This document shows, one piece after another, positions 45,708 through 56,300 of a stretch of 64,000 nt of DNA. Under the pieces are notes generated by a model. The model had not been told where the DNA came from. It was given only the letters and a program-made list of their open reading frames with translations, and searched no databases. Position numbers and translations under genes: made by a program. Within the stretch, counting starts at the first letter, position 1. Each line of letters starts with the position of its first letter. Source of the DNA: Streptomyces shenzhenensis (GTDB taxonomy: Bacteria; Actinomycetota; Actinomycetes; Streptomycetales; Streptomycetaceae); assembly GCF_021462265.1 (NCBI RefSeq), contig NZ_JAJONF010000002.1, positions 124,001 to 188,000 of the forward strand, given 5' to 3'.

Positions 45708-46751
45708 TCAGGCGCGCGCGGGTGCCGTGCTGCCCCGGACGGTCAGCCGGGGCACCGGCACCCGTACCGCCCGTGCCGCACCGCCGTCCAGCAGGGCCGT
45801 CAGCTCCCGTGCCGCCGTGCGGCCGAACGCGGTGCTGTCGCGGGAGAGGGCGGAGAGCCAGGGTTTGACCATGCGGCACAGGGCCGAGTCCTCCCAGGAG
45901 ACGACCGAGACGTCGTCCGGTACCGCGTAGCCGAGTTCGGCGGCCGCCGCGACCCCGGCCACCGCCATCACGTCGTTGTCGTAGATCAGGGCCGTCGGGG
46001 ACGGGCTCGCGCGCAGGACGCGGCGGGTGACGGCGGCGCCCTCGGCGTCGGAGTAGTCGGTGGTCACCGAGTGGACCTCGCCGAGACCGCGCCGGCCGGC
46101 CTCGGCGCGCAGGGTGCGGATCCGGCGCTGGGTGTGCGCGAGGCCGGGCAGGCCGGCGATGTGCACGATGCGCCGGTGGCCCAGCCCGGTCAGCTCGTCG
46201 ACCACCGACGCCATCGCGGCCGCGTCGTCCGCCCACACCGTGGACAGTCCGGGGTGCCGGTCGTCGGGTGCGCCACCGATCACCACGGCGGGCAGGCCGA
46301 GTTCGTCGAGCAGGCCGGGACGGGGGTCGTCGGCGCGCGGATCCACCACCAGGACGCCGTCGACGCGGTGCTCCGCCCACCAGCGGCGGTAGACCGCGCA
46401 CTCGTCGGCCACGTCCTCCGCCATCTGGAAGAGCAGCCCGAGATGGCGTTCGGCGAGCACCTCCTGGATGCCCGAGACCAGCTGGAGGAAGAAGGAGTCC
46501 ACGCCCAGCGAGTGCGCCGGGCGGGCCAGGACGAAGCCGACCGTGGCCGCGCCCTCGCCGGACAGGGCGCGGGCGGCCGTGCTGGGGCGCCAGCCCAGCT
46601 GCTCGGCGACCCGCTGGACCCGGGCCCTGGTCGTCTCGGAGACCCCGGGGCGGCCGTTGAGCGCGAAGGAGACCGCGCTCTCGGAGACTCCGGCGCGGCG
46701 CGCGACGTCCTTCATCGTCGGCCGGCGCGCGGGGGTGCGTTTCTCCGCCAA
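45708..46751 (-). CDS. LacI-family transcriptional regulator
   Basis: The 347-residue protein has the LacI helix-turn-helix at residues ~12-35 (TMKDVARRAGVSESAVSFAL, then NGRPGVSE) and a periplasmic-binding-protein-like sugar domain (about 70-345). It starts at TTG 46751 with GAGGA 7 bp upstream. It diverges from an ABC sugar-importer operon, and the intergenic region carries long inverted repeats, so it most likely represses that operon and itself until an imported oligosaccharide binds. The inducer is inferred to be a mannose-containing N-glycan fragment. Confidence 0.9.
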   Translation of the reverse strand: MAEKRTPARRPTMKDVARRAGVSESAVSFALNGRPGVSETTRARVQRVAEQLGWRPSTAARALSGEGAATVGFVLARPAHSLGVDSFFLQLVSGIQEVLAERHLGLLFQMAEDVADECAVYRRWWAEHRVDGVLVVDPRADDPRPGLLDELGLPAVVIGGAPDDRHPGLSTVWADDAAAMASVVDELTGLGHRRIVHIAGLPGLAHTQRRIRTLRAEAGRRGLGEVHSVTTDYSDAEGAAVTRRVLRASPSPTALIYDNDVMAVAGVAAAAELGYAVPDDVSVVSWEDSALCRMVKPWLSALSRDSTAFGRTAARELTALLDGGAARAVRVPVPRLTVRGSTAPARA

Positions 46752-46783
46752 CTCAGTTCCTCATTCGGTCGGACCGCGCTCTG

Positions 46784-46821
46784 CTAATGCGCTTGAGTCC
46801 GCTCACTCTAAAGCGCATTAG
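46784..46821. promoter_or_regulatory. LacI-type operator pair
   Basis: CTAATGCGCTT (46784-46794) and AAGCGCATTAG (46811-46821) are perfect 11-bp inverted arms separated by 16 bp, between the divergent LacI gene and importer operon. Each arm continues with an AG-rich similarity, so these may be two inverted binding sites. Confidence 0.75.
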
Positions 46822-46873
46822 TGATCGGCGGCAATGCGTTCGTAACACCTTTTTGACCTGGGGTTTCGCGCCA

Positions 46874-46886
46874 CTAATGACTTTAG
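46874..46886. promoter_or_regulatory. Second LacI-type site (CTAATGACTTTAG)
   Basis: This resembles the upstream arms (CTAATGCGCTT) with an internal change and lies about 90 bp before the binding-protein gene, suitable for looping or cooperative repression. Confidence 0.45.
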
Positions 46887-46977
46887 CTGCGCCGAATCCA
46901 TTGACGGGATGCGGAAACGGCGTGCAAGGTCTGGCCCGGCACCTTCCGCCGATCCCGTCGCAAAGGAGCAACGGACC

Positions 46978-48270
46978 ATGCGCATCTCCCGCAGAGCCTT
47001 CGCCCTCGCCGCTGCCGCCGTCCTCGCCCTGCCGCTGAGCGCCTGCGGTTCCGGGGGAGACGACGGCGGCTCCACCGACGCCTCGGGCAAGGTCGAGGGC
47101 GACATCACCTTCCAGACCTGGAACCTGCGGGCCAACTTCAAGCCGTACTTCGACGGCCTGGTCGCGGACTTCGAGAAGAAGTACCCGGGTACCAAGGTGA
47201 AGTGGATCGACCAGCCGGCCGAGGGCTACGCCGACAAGATCAGCGCAGACGCGGCCGGCGGCACCCTCCCCGACGTCGTCAACGTCTCCCCGGACCTGGT
47301 CGCCCCGCTCGCCAAGGCGGGCCTCGCACTCGACCTCGACAAGGCGGCGGCCAAGTACAAGTCCGAGTATCTGGCGGGCGCCTGGGCCAGCCACCGGATA
47401 CCGGGGACGAGCGGCACGTACGCCTTCCCCTGGTACCTGAACACCGGCCCGCTCTTCTACAACAAGACGCTGTTCAAACAGGCCGGACTCGACCCGGAGC
47501 AGCCGCCCAAGACGTACGACGAACTCTTCGCCGACGCCCTGAAGATGGCCCAGCAGAGCGACGGCAAGGTCGCCACCCTCGCGAACGTGCCGACGATCGA
47601 GGACTTCGGACGCTACGGCTCGCAGCTGATGAACAAGGCGGGCACCGGGTTCGCCTTCAACGACGCCAAGGGGGTCGAACTGCTCACCAGGTACAAGGAG
47701 TTGTACGACGCCAAGGCGCTCGACCCGCAGGCGCTGACCGCGACCCCCGAGTCCACCGGCAAGAAGTTCCTCACCGGGGCCGTCGCCATGAACCCCGGCA
47801 GCGCCCTAGACCTCGACAACTTCAAGAAGCAGGCGCCGAGCCTGTACAAGAACATCGGCATCACCGACCAGATCACCAGCACCGGCCACGTCAACATGTA
47901 CGTGATGGGCGTGATGGTCAACTCCCGGACCAAGCACACCGCCGCCGCCGTCGCCTTCGCGCACTTCGTGACCGACGCGCAGAACCAGATGTCCTTCGCC
48001 AAGAAGGTCGCCATCTTCCCCAGCACCGCCGGCTCCCTCGACGACCCGTACTTCACCAAGGAGGACGGCACCGACGAGACCCGGGTGCGCATCGCCGCCG
48101 CCAAGTCGCTGAAGAACGCGGTCAACTACACACCGGTCCTGTTCAGCGACCAGATGAAGACCGCGCTGCGCAACGAGGTCGCCAAGACGCTGCAGGGCAA
48201 GGAGAGCCCCAAGACGGCCCTCGACAACGCTGTCAAGGCCTGCGACCGGCTGCTCCAGCAGGAGGGCTGA
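46978..48270 (+). CDS. Sugar ABC transporter substrate-binding lipoprotein
   Basis: The 430-residue protein has a lipoprotein signal with lipobox LSAC (cysteine near residue 22) and a family-1 extracellular solute-binding fold (FQTWNLRANFKPYFDGLVAD; LPDVVNVSPDLV; YAFPWYLNTGPLFYNKTLF). Such proteins capture oligosaccharides for CUT1-type importers. AAAGGAG lies 9 bp before ATG 46978. It heads an operon with two permeases and three glycoside-hydrolase genes, suggesting it binds mannose-containing N-glycan oligosaccharides. The ATPase is not encoded here; as in other Streptomyces CUT1 systems a shared MsiK-type ATPase elsewhere probably serves. Confidence 0.9.
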   Translation: MRISRRAFALAAAAVLALPLSACGSGGDDGGSTDASGKVEGDITFQTWNLRANFKPYFDGLVADFEKKYPGTKVKWIDQPAEGYADKISADAAGGTLPDVVNVSPDLVAPLAKAGLALDLDKAAAKYKSEYLAGAWASHRIPGTSGTYAFPWYLNTGPLFYNKTLFKQAGLDPEQPPKTYDELFADALKMAQQSDGKVATLANVPTIEDFGRYGSQLMNKAGTGFAFNDAKGVELLTRYKELYDAKALDPQALTATPESTGKKFLTGAVAMNPGSALDLDNFKKQAPSLYKNIGITDQITSTGHVNMYVMGVMVNSRTKHTAAAVAFAHFVTDAQNQMSFAKKVAIFPSTAGSLDDPYFTKEDGTDETRVRIAAAKSLKNAVNYTPVLFSDQMKTALRNEVAKTLQGKESPKTALDNAVKACDRLLQQEG

Positions 48271-48277
48271 GGACCCG

Positions 48278-49165
48278 ATGGCCGACGTGACCCGCGTGCG
48301 GCGCCAACTCCCCACCAGCCCCTGGCTGTTCGCCGCCCCCGGGCTGCTGGTCGTCGGCGCCTTCGTGCTCTACCCGTTCGTCTCGACGGTGGTCAACTCC
48401 TTCACGGACCGCCGCACCCTGATCCCGGGGCACTTCGTCGGGCTCGCCAACTTCCGTGAGCTGATCCACGACGACATGTTCTGGACCGGCCTGCGCAACA
48501 GCACCCTGTACATCGCCGGGGTGGTCCCCGCCCTCGTCGTCCTGCCGCTGCTGCTCGCCCTGCTGGTGCAGAAGAACATCCCCGGCATCACCTTCTTCCG
48601 CTCCGCCTTCTACACCCCGGTCGTCGCCTCGATCGTCGTGGTCGGGCTCATCTGGGTGTGGCTGCTCGACGAACGCGGCCTGGTCAACTCGCTCCTTGAG
48701 ACCGTCGGGATCGGCCGGATCGGCTTCCTCAGCGACCAGTGGCTGCTCCTGCTCAGCGCGATGGCGGTCACGGTCTGGAAGGGCCTCGGCTACTACATGA
48801 TCATCTATCTCGCGGCGCTCGCCAACGTGCCGCGCGAACTGCACGAGGCCGCCGCCGTGGACGGCGCCGGCGCGGTCCGGCGCTTCCTCACCGTCACCGT
48901 GCCCGCCGTCCGCTCCACCATGGTGCTGGTCGCAGCGCTCTCCTCGGTCGCCGCCTTCAAGACGTTCTCCGAGGTCTACCTGCTGGCAGGCCCGGACGGC
49001 GGTCCGGCCGGCGAGGACACCACCCTCGTGATGCTCGTCCAGCAGACCGGCACCGGACTGACCGGCCGGGTCGGCTACGCCTCCGCGCTCTCCGTCGTCG
49101 TCTTCGTGGTGACGGTGGCGCTGATGCTCCTCGTGCTGCGCGCAGACCGGAGGGAGCGGACATGA
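48278..49165 (+). CDS. Sugar ABC transporter permease (CUT1, MalF-like)
   Basis: The 295-residue membrane protein has six hydrophobic segments and the permease EAA loop (LHEAAAVDGAGAVRRFLTVT) that docks on the ATPase. It begins 7 bp after the binding-protein stop and overlaps the next gene by 4 bp (ATGA), so translation is coupled. Confidence 0.9.
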   Translation: MADVTRVRRQLPTSPWLFAAPGLLVVGAFVLYPFVSTVVNSFTDRRTLIPGHFVGLANFRELIHDDMFWTGLRNSTLYIAGVVPALVVLPLLLALLVQKNIPGITFFRSAFYTPVVASIVVVGLIWVWLLDERGLVNSLLETVGIGRIGFLSDQWLLLLSAMAVTVWKGLGYYMIIYLAALANVPRELHEAAAVDGAGAVRRFLTVTVPAVRSTMVLVAALSSVAAFKTFSEVYLLAGPDGGPAGEDTTLVMLVQQTGTGLTGRVGYASALSVVVFVVTVALMLLVLRADRRERT

Positions 49166-50061
49166 CCGTCACCGAGGAACGCGTGCGGACCGTGCCCCCG
49201 GCGAAGGAGGCGCGCGTCACCGACGAACACGGCCGCCGCATCCGGATCGGCGAACTGGTCCTGCGCTACGCCCTGCTGCTGCTCGTCCTGGCCGTGACCG
49301 TCGGCCCGTTCCTGTGGCAGCTGTCCACCTCGCTCAAGGGCCCGACCGAGGACATCTTCGGCTCGCCGCCCGGCTTCCTGCCGGAACACCCCACGCTGCA
49401 CAACTACCAGCGGGTCGCAGACACCATCCCCGTCTGGGACTACGCCCTCAACTCCCTGAAGGTCGCCGGCGCGAGCGTGGTCACCAACTGCGTCGGATCG
49501 GCACTCGCCGGCTACGCCCTGGCCCGGCTGCGCTACCGCGGCCGCGGGATCGCCACCCTCGTCTTCGTCCTCGCGATGCTCGTGCCGGTGGAGGGCATCA
49601 TCATCGCCCAGTTCACCACCATGCGCGAACTCGGCCTCAACAACACCCTGATCGGCGTCGTCCTGCCCGGCTGCGTCGGCGCCATGAACGTGCTGCTGAT
49701 GCGCAACGCCTTCCTCAACCTGCCGTACGAGATCGAGGAGGCCGCCTACGTCGACGGCGCCAACGCGTGGCAGCGGTTCCTGCGGATCGCCCTGCCGTCG
49801 GTCAGGGGCACCCTCGCCGTCGTCGCGATCTTCGCCTTCATGGGTGCCTGGGACGACTTCCTGTGGCCCCTCATCGTGCTCAGCGACCCCTCCAAGTTCA
49901 CCCTCACCATCGGCCTCAACTACCTGCACGGCACCTTCGCCAACGACGAACGCCTCGTCGCCGCCGGCACCGTGATCGCCGTGGCCCCGCTCATCGCCCT
50001 GTTCGCCTGCCTCCAGCGGTACTTCTTCCGCGGGGTCGGCGAAGGCGCCGTCAAAGGCTGA
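49162..50061 (+). CDS. Sugar ABC transporter permease (CUT1, MalG-like)
   Basis: This 299-residue partner permease has six hydrophobic segments and the EAA loop IEEAAYVDGANAWQRFLRIA. It has a ~30-residue charged N-terminal extension. ATG 49162 overlaps the previous stop and has GGGAG upstream. Together with the preceding gene it forms the transmembrane channel of the importer. Confidence 0.9.
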   Translation: MTVTEERVRTVPPAKEARVTDEHGRRIRIGELVLRYALLLLVLAVTVGPFLWQLSTSLKGPTEDIFGSPPGFLPEHPTLHNYQRVADTIPVWDYALNSLKVAGASVVTNCVGSALAGYALARLRYRGRGIATLVFVLAMLVPVEGIIIAQFTTMRELGLNNTLIGVVLPGCVGAMNVLLMRNAFLNLPYEIEEAAYVDGANAWQRFLRIALPSVRGTLAVVAIFAFMGAWDDFLWPLIVLSDPSKFTLTIGLNYLHGTFANDERLVAAGTVIAVAPLIALFACLQRYFFRGVGEGAVKG

Positions 50062-50087
50062 ACGCCCCGTTCCCACGAGGAGACCGC

Positions 50088-51335
50088 ATGCCTCCTGCCG
50101 TGCGCTTCGGCGTCAACTACACCCCCAGCGAAGGGTGGTTCCACCACTGGCTCGACTTCGACCCGGACTCCGTGCGCGCCGACCTCGACTCGATCGCCGC
50201 ACTCGGCCTGGACCACATCCGGGTCTTCCCGCTGTGGCCCTACTTCCAGCCCGACCGCACCCTGATCCGGCCCCGCGCCGTCGAGCAGCTCCTCGCCCTC
50301 GCCGACGCGGCCGCCGAGCGCGGCCTGGACGTCAACGTCGACGGCCTCCAAGGGCACCTGAGCAGCTTCGACTTCCTGCCTGCCTGGACCCGCACCTGGC
50401 ACCGGCGCAACCTCTTCACCGACCCCGACGTCGTCGAGGGCGAGGCCGCCTACCTGCGCACCCTCGCCGCGGCCCTCGCGGACCGGCCCAACTTCATCGG
50501 GATGACGATCGGCAACGAGGTCAACCAGTTCGCCGCGGGCCCGCACCCGGACCCGGACCGGATCAGCGCCGCGCAGGCGGAGGCATGGCTGGTCCGGCTG
50601 CTGGACGCCTGCGCCGACGGCGCCCCCGGCCGGCCGCACCTGCACGCCTCCTACGACGCCGCCTGGTACCAGGACGACCAGCCTTTCACCCCCGCCCACT
50701 CGGCCCGCCTCGGCGAGATCACCGCCGTGCACTCCTGGGTGTTCAACGGCACCGCCCAGCGGCACGGCCGGACCGCCCTCCAGACCGAGCAACACGCCGC
50801 GTATCTGGTCGAGTTGAGCAAGGCCTGGGCCGAGGAGGCGCACCGGCCCGTCTGGCTCCAGGAGGTGGGCGCGCCCGCGCCGCTGATCCCCGCCGAGCAC
50901 GCGGCCGCCTTCGCCGAGGCGACGATCACCGCCGTACTGGACTGCCCCGACCTGTGGGGCGTCACCTGGTGGTGCTCCCACGACGTCAGCCGTAGCCTCG
51001 CCGACTTCCCCGAACTCGAATACGGGCTCGGCCTGATGACCAACGACCGCAAACCCAAGGACATCGCCCACGCCCTCGCGGCGGCCGAGCCCAGGGGGGC
51101 GAGGACGCGCGGCACCGCGCTCGTCGTGCCCTCCGACCCGGCCGTGCGCTCCCGGTGCGCACCCGGCGGGCCCGTCTTCGACGCCTGGTTCCGGCTCGCC
51201 GCCGACGGCGCCCGCCCCACAACCGTCCTCGACACCCGCGCGGCCGACCGGGCGCATCTCGCCGCGCGCGGCATCACCGAAGTCGTCACGCCCGATCAGG
51301 TACTCCCCACCCCACAAGGAGGCACCCGCTCGTGA
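50088..51335 (+). CDS. Cytosolic GH5-like glycoside hydrolase, probable beta-mannosidase
   Basis: The 415-residue protein has no signal peptide and a GH5-type barrel: FGVNYTPSEGWFHHWLDFD, the acid/base in IGNEVNQF (about residue 142) and the nucleophile in WLQEVGAP (about 259). Clan GH-A enzymes of subfamily GH5_18 in bifidobacteria cleave Man-beta-1,4-GlcNAc from the N-glycan core, and the setting next to GH85 and GH38 genes makes that the best guess (inference). A C-terminal ~70-residue part resembles a small accessory domain. GAGGAG precedes ATG 50088, and the stop overlaps the next start. Confidence 0.75.
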   Translation: MPPAVRFGVNYTPSEGWFHHWLDFDPDSVRADLDSIAALGLDHIRVFPLWPYFQPDRTLIRPRAVEQLLALADAAAERGLDVNVDGLQGHLSSFDFLPAWTRTWHRRNLFTDPDVVEGEAAYLRTLAAALADRPNFIGMTIGNEVNQFAAGPHPDPDRISAAQAEAWLVRLLDACADGAPGRPHLHASYDAAWYQDDQPFTPAHSARLGEITAVHSWVFNGTAQRHGRTALQTEQHAAYLVELSKAWAEEAHRPVWLQEVGAPAPLIPAEHAAAFAEATITAVLDCPDLWGVTWWCSHDVSRSLADFPELEYGLGLMTNDRKPKDIAHALAAAEPRGARTRGTALVVPSDPAVRSRCAPGGPVFDAWFRLAADGARPTTVLDTRAADRAHLAARGITEVVTPDQVLPTPQGGTRS

Positions 51336-53338
51336 ACCCCAGCAGACGCACCGTCCTCGTCGCCGCCACCGCGGCGGCCTTCCTGCCCGCCCCGGCCGCC
51401 GCTGCCGGCACCCCGAAGGCAGCGGCGGCGGCCACCCCGCCGTACGCCTCGTACTGGTATCCGGACTCGTTCCCCTCCGGCAGTCCGGGCAGCGGGATCA
51501 CCTGGCGCAGTCTGAAGACCTGGACGGCGGCCGGCGACCCCGACCTCGCCTTCAACGCCGCCTCCGTGCCGCTCGCCGCCCGCTTCACCCCGACCCCCGC
51601 CAACACCACCGCCCGCTCCGGCCAGGCCCGCGTCCAGGCACTGGTGTCCTTCGGCCCCACCTCGAGCAACCCCTCCCAGGGCTCGGCCACCGCCGACTAC
51701 TACGCCCTCACCCACTGGGCGTACCTCGACGAGCTGGTCTTCTGGGGCGGTTCGGCGGGAGAGGGGCTGATCCTCGCCCCGAACGCGCCGATCGTGGACG
51801 CGGCCCACCGGCACGGCGTGCCCGTCCTCGGCAACGTCTTCCTGCCGCCCACCGCCTACGGCGGCCAGCTCCAGTGGACCCGCGACCTGGTCCAGAGGGA
51901 CGCCGGCGGACACTACCCGCTCGCCGCCCAGCTCGTCGCGGTGGCCGCCGCCCACGGCTTCGACGGCTGGTTCGTGAACGCCGAGACCGGCGGCGGCGAC
52001 ACCGCCCTCGGCACCGCCGTGCTCGGCTTCCTCAAGGAGCTCACATCCCTCGCGGCCGCGCAGGGACAGCGGATCACCTGGTACGACGCGATGACCGTCA
52101 GTGGCACGGTCAGCTGGCAGGGCGCGCTCGACAGCCAGAACCAGCCCTTCTTCCAGGCCGCCGACGACATGTTCGTCGACTTCCGCTGGAGCGCCTCCAC
52201 CCTCGCCTCCTCGGGCACCAAGGCGGACCGGCTCGGCCGCAGCCGCTACGAGTTGTGGGCCGGGATCGACGTCGAGTCGGGCGGGTCCGACACCTTCGTG
52301 AACTGGGACGCGATCGTGCCCGGCGGCTCGGCGCACGTCACGTCCATCGGCTTCTACCGGCCCGAGTGGACCCGCAACCACCTGCCCGCGACCCGCACCC
52401 CCGGCGACTTCCACGCCGCCGACGACCGGTTCTGGACCGGTCGGTCACTGGACCCGTCCCGGCCCGACGGCACGGATCCCTGGCGGGCGCCGGCCGTGTC
52501 GGTGGCGGACCGGTCCACGGTCTCGGCGGTGCCGTTCGCGAGCGTGTTCAACACCGGGCACGGGCTGCGCTGGTACGAGGACGGCGAGGTCGCCTCCGAC
52601 ACGCCCTGGAACCACCTCGGCCTGCAGGACCGGCTGCCGTCCCGGCGGTGGGCGGTCCGGACGGCGGGTACCAGACCCACCGTGACCTTCGACTTCGCGG
52701 ACGCCTGGCGGGGCGGCAGCAGCGTGCTGGTCGACGGCGCGCTGGACCGGCCCACGGTACTGGACCTCTACGCGACGCGGCTCCCGGTCACGGCACAGAC
52801 GGTCGCCGAGCTGACGTACCGGACCGACGCCGGCGGCGTGGCCGTCGAGCTCGCCGTCGCCACCGCGGAGCCGGCCGCCGCCGGCGCGGCACCGCCGTAC
52901 ACCTATCTGCCGGTGACCGCCCCGGGCGACGGCTGGACCACCGTGACCGTCCCGCTGACCGGCCTCTCCGGCAGCGTCCACGCCCTCGGCGTCCGCCTCA
53001 CCGCGACCGCCGGGCCCGTGCGCTGGCGGCTCGGCGGCATCGCCGTACGGGAGGCGGTGAGCACGCCCGCCGCCCCGGCCGGCCCGCGGATCACCGCGGC
53101 CGACGGCGGCAGCCTCCGCCTGGCCTGGGACGCGGCGCCCGGTGCCGTGCGGCACTACACCCTGCACCGCCTCCTGAACGACGGCACCCGGCGCTTCCTC
53201 GGCGCCACCGCCCAGCGGGCCTTTTTCCTGACCGGCCTGCGGCCGGAGCAGCAGGAGACCGCGGCGCGGTTCGAAGTGCGGGCCGTAGGGGAGCTGTACA
53301 CCACGTCGGACCCCGTGACCGTCACGCACACCTGGTAA
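51332..53338 (+). CDS. Secreted GH85 endo-beta-N-acetylglucosaminidase
   Basis: The 668-residue protein has a signal peptide (PSRRTVLVAATAAAFLPAPA, Tat-like) and a GH85 barrel: YASYWYPDSFPSG, PVLGNVFLPPTAYG, FDGWFVNAETGGG with the catalytic Glu and assisting Asn near residue 212, and WYDAMTVSG. Two beta-sandwich regions follow (about 410-600, and an FN3-like tail from about 580). GH85 enzymes cut the chitobiose core of high-mannose N-glycans, leaving GlcNAc on the protein. GTG 51332 overlaps the previous stop and has AAGGAGG 9 bp upstream. It provides the oligosaccharide for the adjacent importer. Confidence 0.9.
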   Translation: MNPSRRTVLVAATAAAFLPAPAAAAGTPKAAAAATPPYASYWYPDSFPSGSPGSGITWRSLKTWTAAGDPDLAFNAASVPLAARFTPTPANTTARSGQARVQALVSFGPTSSNPSQGSATADYYALTHWAYLDELVFWGGSAGEGLILAPNAPIVDAAHRHGVPVLGNVFLPPTAYGGQLQWTRDLVQRDAGGHYPLAAQLVAVAAAHGFDGWFVNAETGGGDTALGTAVLGFLKELTSLAAAQGQRITWYDAMTVSGTVSWQGALDSQNQPFFQAADDMFVDFRWSASTLASSGTKADRLGRSRYELWAGIDVESGGSDTFVNWDAIVPGGSAHVTSIGFYRPEWTRNHLPATRTPGDFHAADDRFWTGRSLDPSRPDGTDPWRAPAVSVADRSTVSAVPFASVFNTGHGLRWYEDGEVASDTPWNHLGLQDRLPSRRWAVRTAGTRPTVTFDFADAWRGGSSVLVDGALDRPTVLDLYATRLPVTAQTVAELTYRTDAGGVAVELAVATAEPAAAGAAPPYTYLPVTAPGDGWTTVTVPLTGLSGSVHALGVRLTATAGPVRWRLGGIAVREAVSTPAAPAGPRITAADGGSLRLAWDAAPGAVRHYTLHRLLNDGTRRFLGATAQRAFFLTGLRPEQQETAARFEVRAVGELYTTSDPVTVTHTW

Positions 53339-53366
53339 CCGGTACCCAACAAACGGAGCACCCCAC

Positions 53367-56300
53367 ATGCATGACGACCGCAGCCTGGTCGAAGCCCGCC
53401 TCAAGCGCGTCCTCGACGAGCGCATCCGTCCCGCCGTGTACCCCGAGTCCGTGCCGCTCGACGTGGCGGTGTGGCACGCGCCCGGCGAGCCCGTGCCGGT
53501 CGCCGAGGGGCTCGCCGCCGAGCCCGAACCGATCGCGGTGGGCGTCCGGTGGGGTGCTCCGTGGGGCACCAGCTGGTTCCGGGTGACCGGGACCGTGCCC
53601 GAGGAGTGGGCCGGACGGACCGTGGAGGCACTGCTCGACCTCGGGTTCGACGAGAACATGCCCGGCTTCCAGTGCGAGGGCCTGGTCTACCGGCCCGACG
53701 GCAGCCCGGTGAAGGGCCTCAACCCCCGCAACCAGTGGGTCCGCGTCGGCACCCCGGTGGCGGGCGGCGAGGAGGTACGGCTCCACATCGAGGCCGCCTC
53801 GAACCCCGTCATTCTCGACTACCACCCCTTCCGGCCCACCTGGCTCGGCGACAAGGACACCGCCGGGAACCAGCCGCAGTACACGCTCACCCGGATGGAC
53901 CTCGCCGTCTTCGACGAGACCGTGTGGCAGCTCGTCGTCGACCTGGAGGTGCTCGGCGAGCTGATGGCGGAGCTGCCGGCCGACGCGCAGCGCCGGTACG
54001 AGATCCTGCGCGCGGTCGAGCGGGCACTGGACGCCATCGACCTCCAGGACGTGAACGGCACGGCGGCCGGGGCCCGTTCACGTCTCGCCGGGGTCCTGTC
54101 CGCCCCCGCCGTACCCTCCGCCCACCGGATCAGCGCGGTCGGGCACGCACACATCGACTCGGCGTGGCTGTGGCCGCTGCGCGAGACGGTCCGCAAGGTG
54201 GCCCGCACCACGGCAAACATGACCGCCCTCATCGAGGACGAGCCGGACTTCGTGTTCGCCATGTCCCAGGCCCAGCAGTGGGCCTGGGTCAAGGAGCACC
54301 GGCCCGAGGTCTGGGCACGGGTGAAGAAGGCGGTCGCCGAGGGCCGGTTCGTGCCGGCCGGCGGGATGTGGGTGGAGTCGGACACCAACATGCCGGGATC
54401 CGAGGCGATGGCCCGTCAGTTCGTGCACGGCAAGCGGTTCTTCCTGGACGAGTTCGGCATCGAGAACGACGAGGCCTGGCTGCCCGACACCTTCGGCTTC
54501 GCGGCCGGCCTCCCGCAGATCATCAGGGCGGCGGGATCGACCCGCCTGCTCACCCAGAAGATCTCCTGGTCCCAGACGAACAGGTTTCCGCACCACACCT
54601 TCCAGTGGGAGGGCATCGACGGCACCCGTGTCTTCACCCACTTCCCGCCCGTCGACACCTACAACTGCTCCATGAAGGGCAGCGAACTCGCCCACGCCGC
54701 CCGCAACTTCAAGGACAAGGGCCGCGCCCGGCACTCCCTCGCCCCCACCGGCTGGGGCGACGGGGGCGGCGGCACGACCCGCGAGATGGTCGCCAAGGCG
54801 GCCCGGGTACGGGACCTGGAAGGCTCGCCGACGGTCGTCTGGGAGACCCCCGCTGACTTCTTCGCCAAGGCCGAGGCCGAATACCCGGATCCGCCCGTCT
54901 GGGTCGGCGAGCTCTACCTCGAACTCCACCGCGCCACCCTCACCAGCCAGGCGAAGACCAAGCAGGGCAACCGGCACAGCGAACACCTCCTGAGGGAAGC
55001 CGAGCTGTGGGCGGCGACGGCCGCCGTGCGCACCGGATTCCGCTACCCCTACGAGGACTTGGACCGCATCTGGAAGACGGTCCTGCTCCACCAGTTCCAC
55101 GACATCCTGCCGGGCTCGTCGATCGCGTGGGTGCACCGGGAGGCCAGGGCGACGTATCAGCGGATCGCCGCCGAACTGAACGAGATCATCGACGGGGCCC
55201 AGCGCGCGCTGGCGGGCGAGGGGGACCGGCCACTGGTGTTCAACGCGGCGCCGCACACGAGGAACGGTGTGGCCGCCGGGGGCGCGGCCCCGGGACAGCC
55301 GGCCGGCGGTGTGACGGTGTCGAAGCGGCCCGCGGGCGGGTACGTGCTCTCCAACGGCCTGCTGCGGGTGGAGATCGACGCCCGCGGTCTGGTCGTGTCG
55401 GCGTACGACCTCGACGCCGACCGCGAGACCGTCGCCCCCGGCACGGCCGCCAACCTGCTCCAACTCCACCCGGACTTCCCCAACATGTGGGACGCCTGGG
55501 ACGTGGACGCCTTCTACCGCAACGCGGTCACGGACCTGGTGCGGACCGACGAGCTGACGGCCGGCGAGGAGGGCGTCAGGATCGTGCGGTCCTTCGGCTC
55601 GTCCCGGGTCACCCAGGTGCTGTCCCTCGCGCCGGGGGAGCGCCGTCTGCTGATCGACACGGAGGTGGACTGGCACGAGACGGAGAAGTTCCTGAAGCTG
55701 GCGTTCCCGCTCGATCTGCACGCCGAACGGTACGCGTCCGAGACCCAGTTCGGGCACTTCCACCGCCCGACCCACACCAACACCTCGTGGGAGGCCGCGA
55801 AGTTCGAGGCCTGCAACCACCGCTTCATCCACCTGGACGAACCGGGCTGGGGCGTGGCCGTTGTCAACGACTCGACCTACGGCCACGACGTGACGCGCAG
55901 CGTCCGCACGGACGGCGACAAGGGGACGACGACCACGGTCCGGGTCTCACTCCTGCGCGCTCCGCGCTTCCCCGACCCCGAGACCGACCAGGGCGTCCAC
56001 CGCTTCCGCCACGCACTGGTACCGGGCGCGGGAATCGCGGACGCGGTCCGGGAGGGGTGGCGGATCAACCTGCCGGAGCGCCGGGTGACCGGAGCACGGG
56101 AGGTGGCCCCGCTGGTGACGGTCGACAACGACGCGGTGGTGATCACGGCCGTGAAGCTGGCGGACGACGGCAGCGGCGACGTGGTGGTCCGCTTCCACGA
56201 GGCTCATGGGGGCAGGGCTCGTGCCTCGTTGACCGCGGGCTTCGAGATCGCGGATGTCACGGCGACGGACCTCCTGGAGCGCCCGCTCCCCGACGCGCCT

